64,000 bases of DNA from Saccharothrix sp. NRRL B-16314 (GTDB lineage Bacteria > Actinomycetota > Actinomycetes > Mycobacteriales > Pseudonocardiaceae). The stretch is taken from positions 248,001-312,000 of the forward strand of contig NZ_JNXC01000007.1 of assembly GCF_000716595.1 (NCBI RefSeq), in the 5' to 3' direction. The notes beneath the pieces were generated by a model. The model did no database searches, was not told the origin of the DNA, and saw nothing but the letters and a program-made list of their open reading frames with translations. The translations under genes were made by a program, and so were the position numbers. Positions 63,116-64,000 of the stretch are shown here, one piece after another (position 1 is the stretch's first letter; the number at the start of each line of letters is the position of its first letter).

Positions 63116-64000
63116 CTAGCCGAACGTGACGACGAGCCGGCCGTCCGCGGCGTACGACCAGCGCAGCGCGCCGGCGTAGGAGGAGCACCGCGAGCCGTTC
63201 GTGCCGGACCAGAACTGGTTCGAGCTGTCGACGTTGCCGATGGTCCGGTCCGTCGTACCGCTGCCGCTGCGGCACGAGGTGTTGTTCCGGAACACCGAGG
63301 AGCCGCCGTCGAAGTTGAAGTTGCGCTCGGTGTTGTCGATGCTGACGTTGTCGGAGACGGTCATCGAGCCGAGGTTGCGGTTGTAGGTGAAGCCGTGCTT
63401 GCCGTTGTCGTAGGCGATGTTGCGCCGGATGACGTGGTTGACGCCGATGTCCTCGCCGCCGAGCTTGTACCCGTTGCGGTCGCCGTTGCCTGCCTGGCCG
63501 CCGTTGCTCAGCGTGCCGTTCTCGTACGCGAGCGAGTCCTCGATGGTCACCGCGCCGATGGGGCCCGTGTCGGTCTTGGTGTAGAGGTCCCAGCCGTCGT
63601 CGATGTTGTTGTGCGCGACGGCGTAGCGGAAGACGTTGCCGGGGCCGGAGGTGAGCTTCGCGGCGAAACCGTCGGCGTCCTCGCCGTCGGAGTCGGCGTT
63701 GTCGTGCGACTCGGCGCTCAGGACGAGGTTGTTGGCCGGCCACTGGTCCTTGGGCGTGGTGGACAGCATCCGGGAGAGCTGCAACCCGGTGTCCCGGTTG
63801 AAGCGGGTCACGGTGCGCTCGAAGATGTTGTTGCTGCCGCCGACGAAGATGCCGTTGTCGCCGGCGCGCTCGACGACGACGCCGAGGACGTGCCAGTAGT
63901 TGCCGTTTACGGCGAGGCCGCGGTTGGCCGGGTCCTCGGCCTGGCCCGAGAAGTTCAGCACCGGCGTCTCACCGGAGTAGGCGGCCAGCTTCTTGCGCGC
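63116..64000 (-). CDS. PL9-like right-handed beta-helix protein (pectate lyase family), 5' end outside the window
   Basis: The C-terminal 294 residues are visible; the frame is open to the window edge, so the start and any signal peptide are missing. It has repeated Asn/Asp-rich coils of a parallel beta-helix (GNYWHVLGVVVERAGDNGIFVGG, SNNIFERTVTRFNRDTGLQLSR and similar). NNIDDGWDLYTKTDTGPIG is the segment typical of polysaccharide lyase family 9, and SHDNADSDGEDADGFAAKL is likely the calcium-binding turn region. Family members are secreted and cut polygalacturonate. The C terminus (RWSYAADGRLVVTFG) ends without an anchoring motif. It is probably an extracellular pectate or other polysaccharide lyase unrelated to the PKS. 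Confidence 0.85.
   Translation of the reverse strand, partial: ARKKLAAYSGETPVLNFSGQAEDPANRGLAVNGNYWHVLGVVVERAGDNGIFVGGSNNIFERTVTRFNRDTGLQLSRMLSTTPKDQWPANNLVLSAESHDNADSDGEDADGFAAKLTSGPGNVFRYAVAHNNIDDGWDLYTKTDTGPIGAVTIEDSLAYENGTLSNGGQAGNGDRNGYKLGGEDIGVNHVIRRNIAYDNGKHGFTYNRNLGSMTVSDNVSIDNTERNFNFDGGSSVFRNNTSCRSGSGTTDRTIGNVDSSNQFWSGTNGSRCSSYAGALRWSYAADGRLVVTFG

Overview
The window is about 72% G+C. It has actinobacterial features throughout: GTG/TTG starts, class-1 polyketide docking coiled coils, a HelD-family ATPase, and an MmpL transporter beside a PapA-like protein. It most resembles a filamentous actinomycete, possibly of the Pseudonocardiales; that placement is inference, because no rRNA or tRNA gene is present. 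The centre (about 4.2-54.7 kb) is one large modular type I polyketide synthase (PKS) locus with dedicated precursor, editing and export genes.

Layout. 1-1869 (-): HelD-family ATPase, cut by the window start. 1969-5560 (-): PapA/condensation-like acyltransferase followed by an MmpL exporter, divergent from the PKS genes. 5967-43157 (+): the assembly line. PKS1 carries a KSQ loading module (KSQ-AT-ACP, methylmalonyl, so a propionyl starter) and module 1. PKS2 and PKS3 carry modules 2 and 3; modules 1-3 are all KS-AT-DH-KR-ACP. PKS4 is module 4 (KS-AT-KR-ACP). A block of three further KS-AT-KR-ACP modules (5-7) follows, and it is interrupted at the same point of the ketosynthase in two consecutive modules, with a 99-nt stretch identical before each break. 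This is best explained as one trimodular gene of about 13.6 kb damaged by assembly collapse, or less likely by real twin deletions. 43204-47329 (+): an overlapping operon of 3-hydroxyacyl-CoA-type dehydrogenase, stand-alone ACP, acyl-CoA-type dehydrogenase and FkbH-like HAD protein, the gene set for hydroxymalonyl-ACP, plus a type II thioesterase. No O-methyltransferase is present. 47331-48270: a GNAT gene bracketed by families of long inverted repeats. 54715-48275 (-): a second operon of ABC ATPase, ABC-2 permease, an AT-less PKS module (module 8) and another acyl-CoA dehydrogenase. 54871-64000: ordinary genes (membrane GT39 glycosyltransferase, MFS exporter, ArsR regulator with SRPBCC protein, Fe/Mn superoxide dismutase, two Rossmann-fold oxidoreductases, RtcB, a NYN/cold-shock-like protein and a PL9-like beta-helix protein cut by the window end).

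How it fits together. By colinearity the line would start with propionate, build a 2,6-dimethyl-nona-2,4,6-trienoyl chain (modules 1-3), then add up to five hydroxyl-bearing two-carbon units (modules 4-8), giving a linear triene-polyol of about 19 backbone carbons. One or more units may carry an alpha-hydroxyl from hydroxymalonyl-ACP. No integral thioesterase or reductase release domain is visible, so release is open; the PapA/condensation-like protein is a candidate. The MmpL and ABC exporters suggest an amphiphilic exported product. No pathway-specific activator (SARP, LAL, LuxR) was seen.
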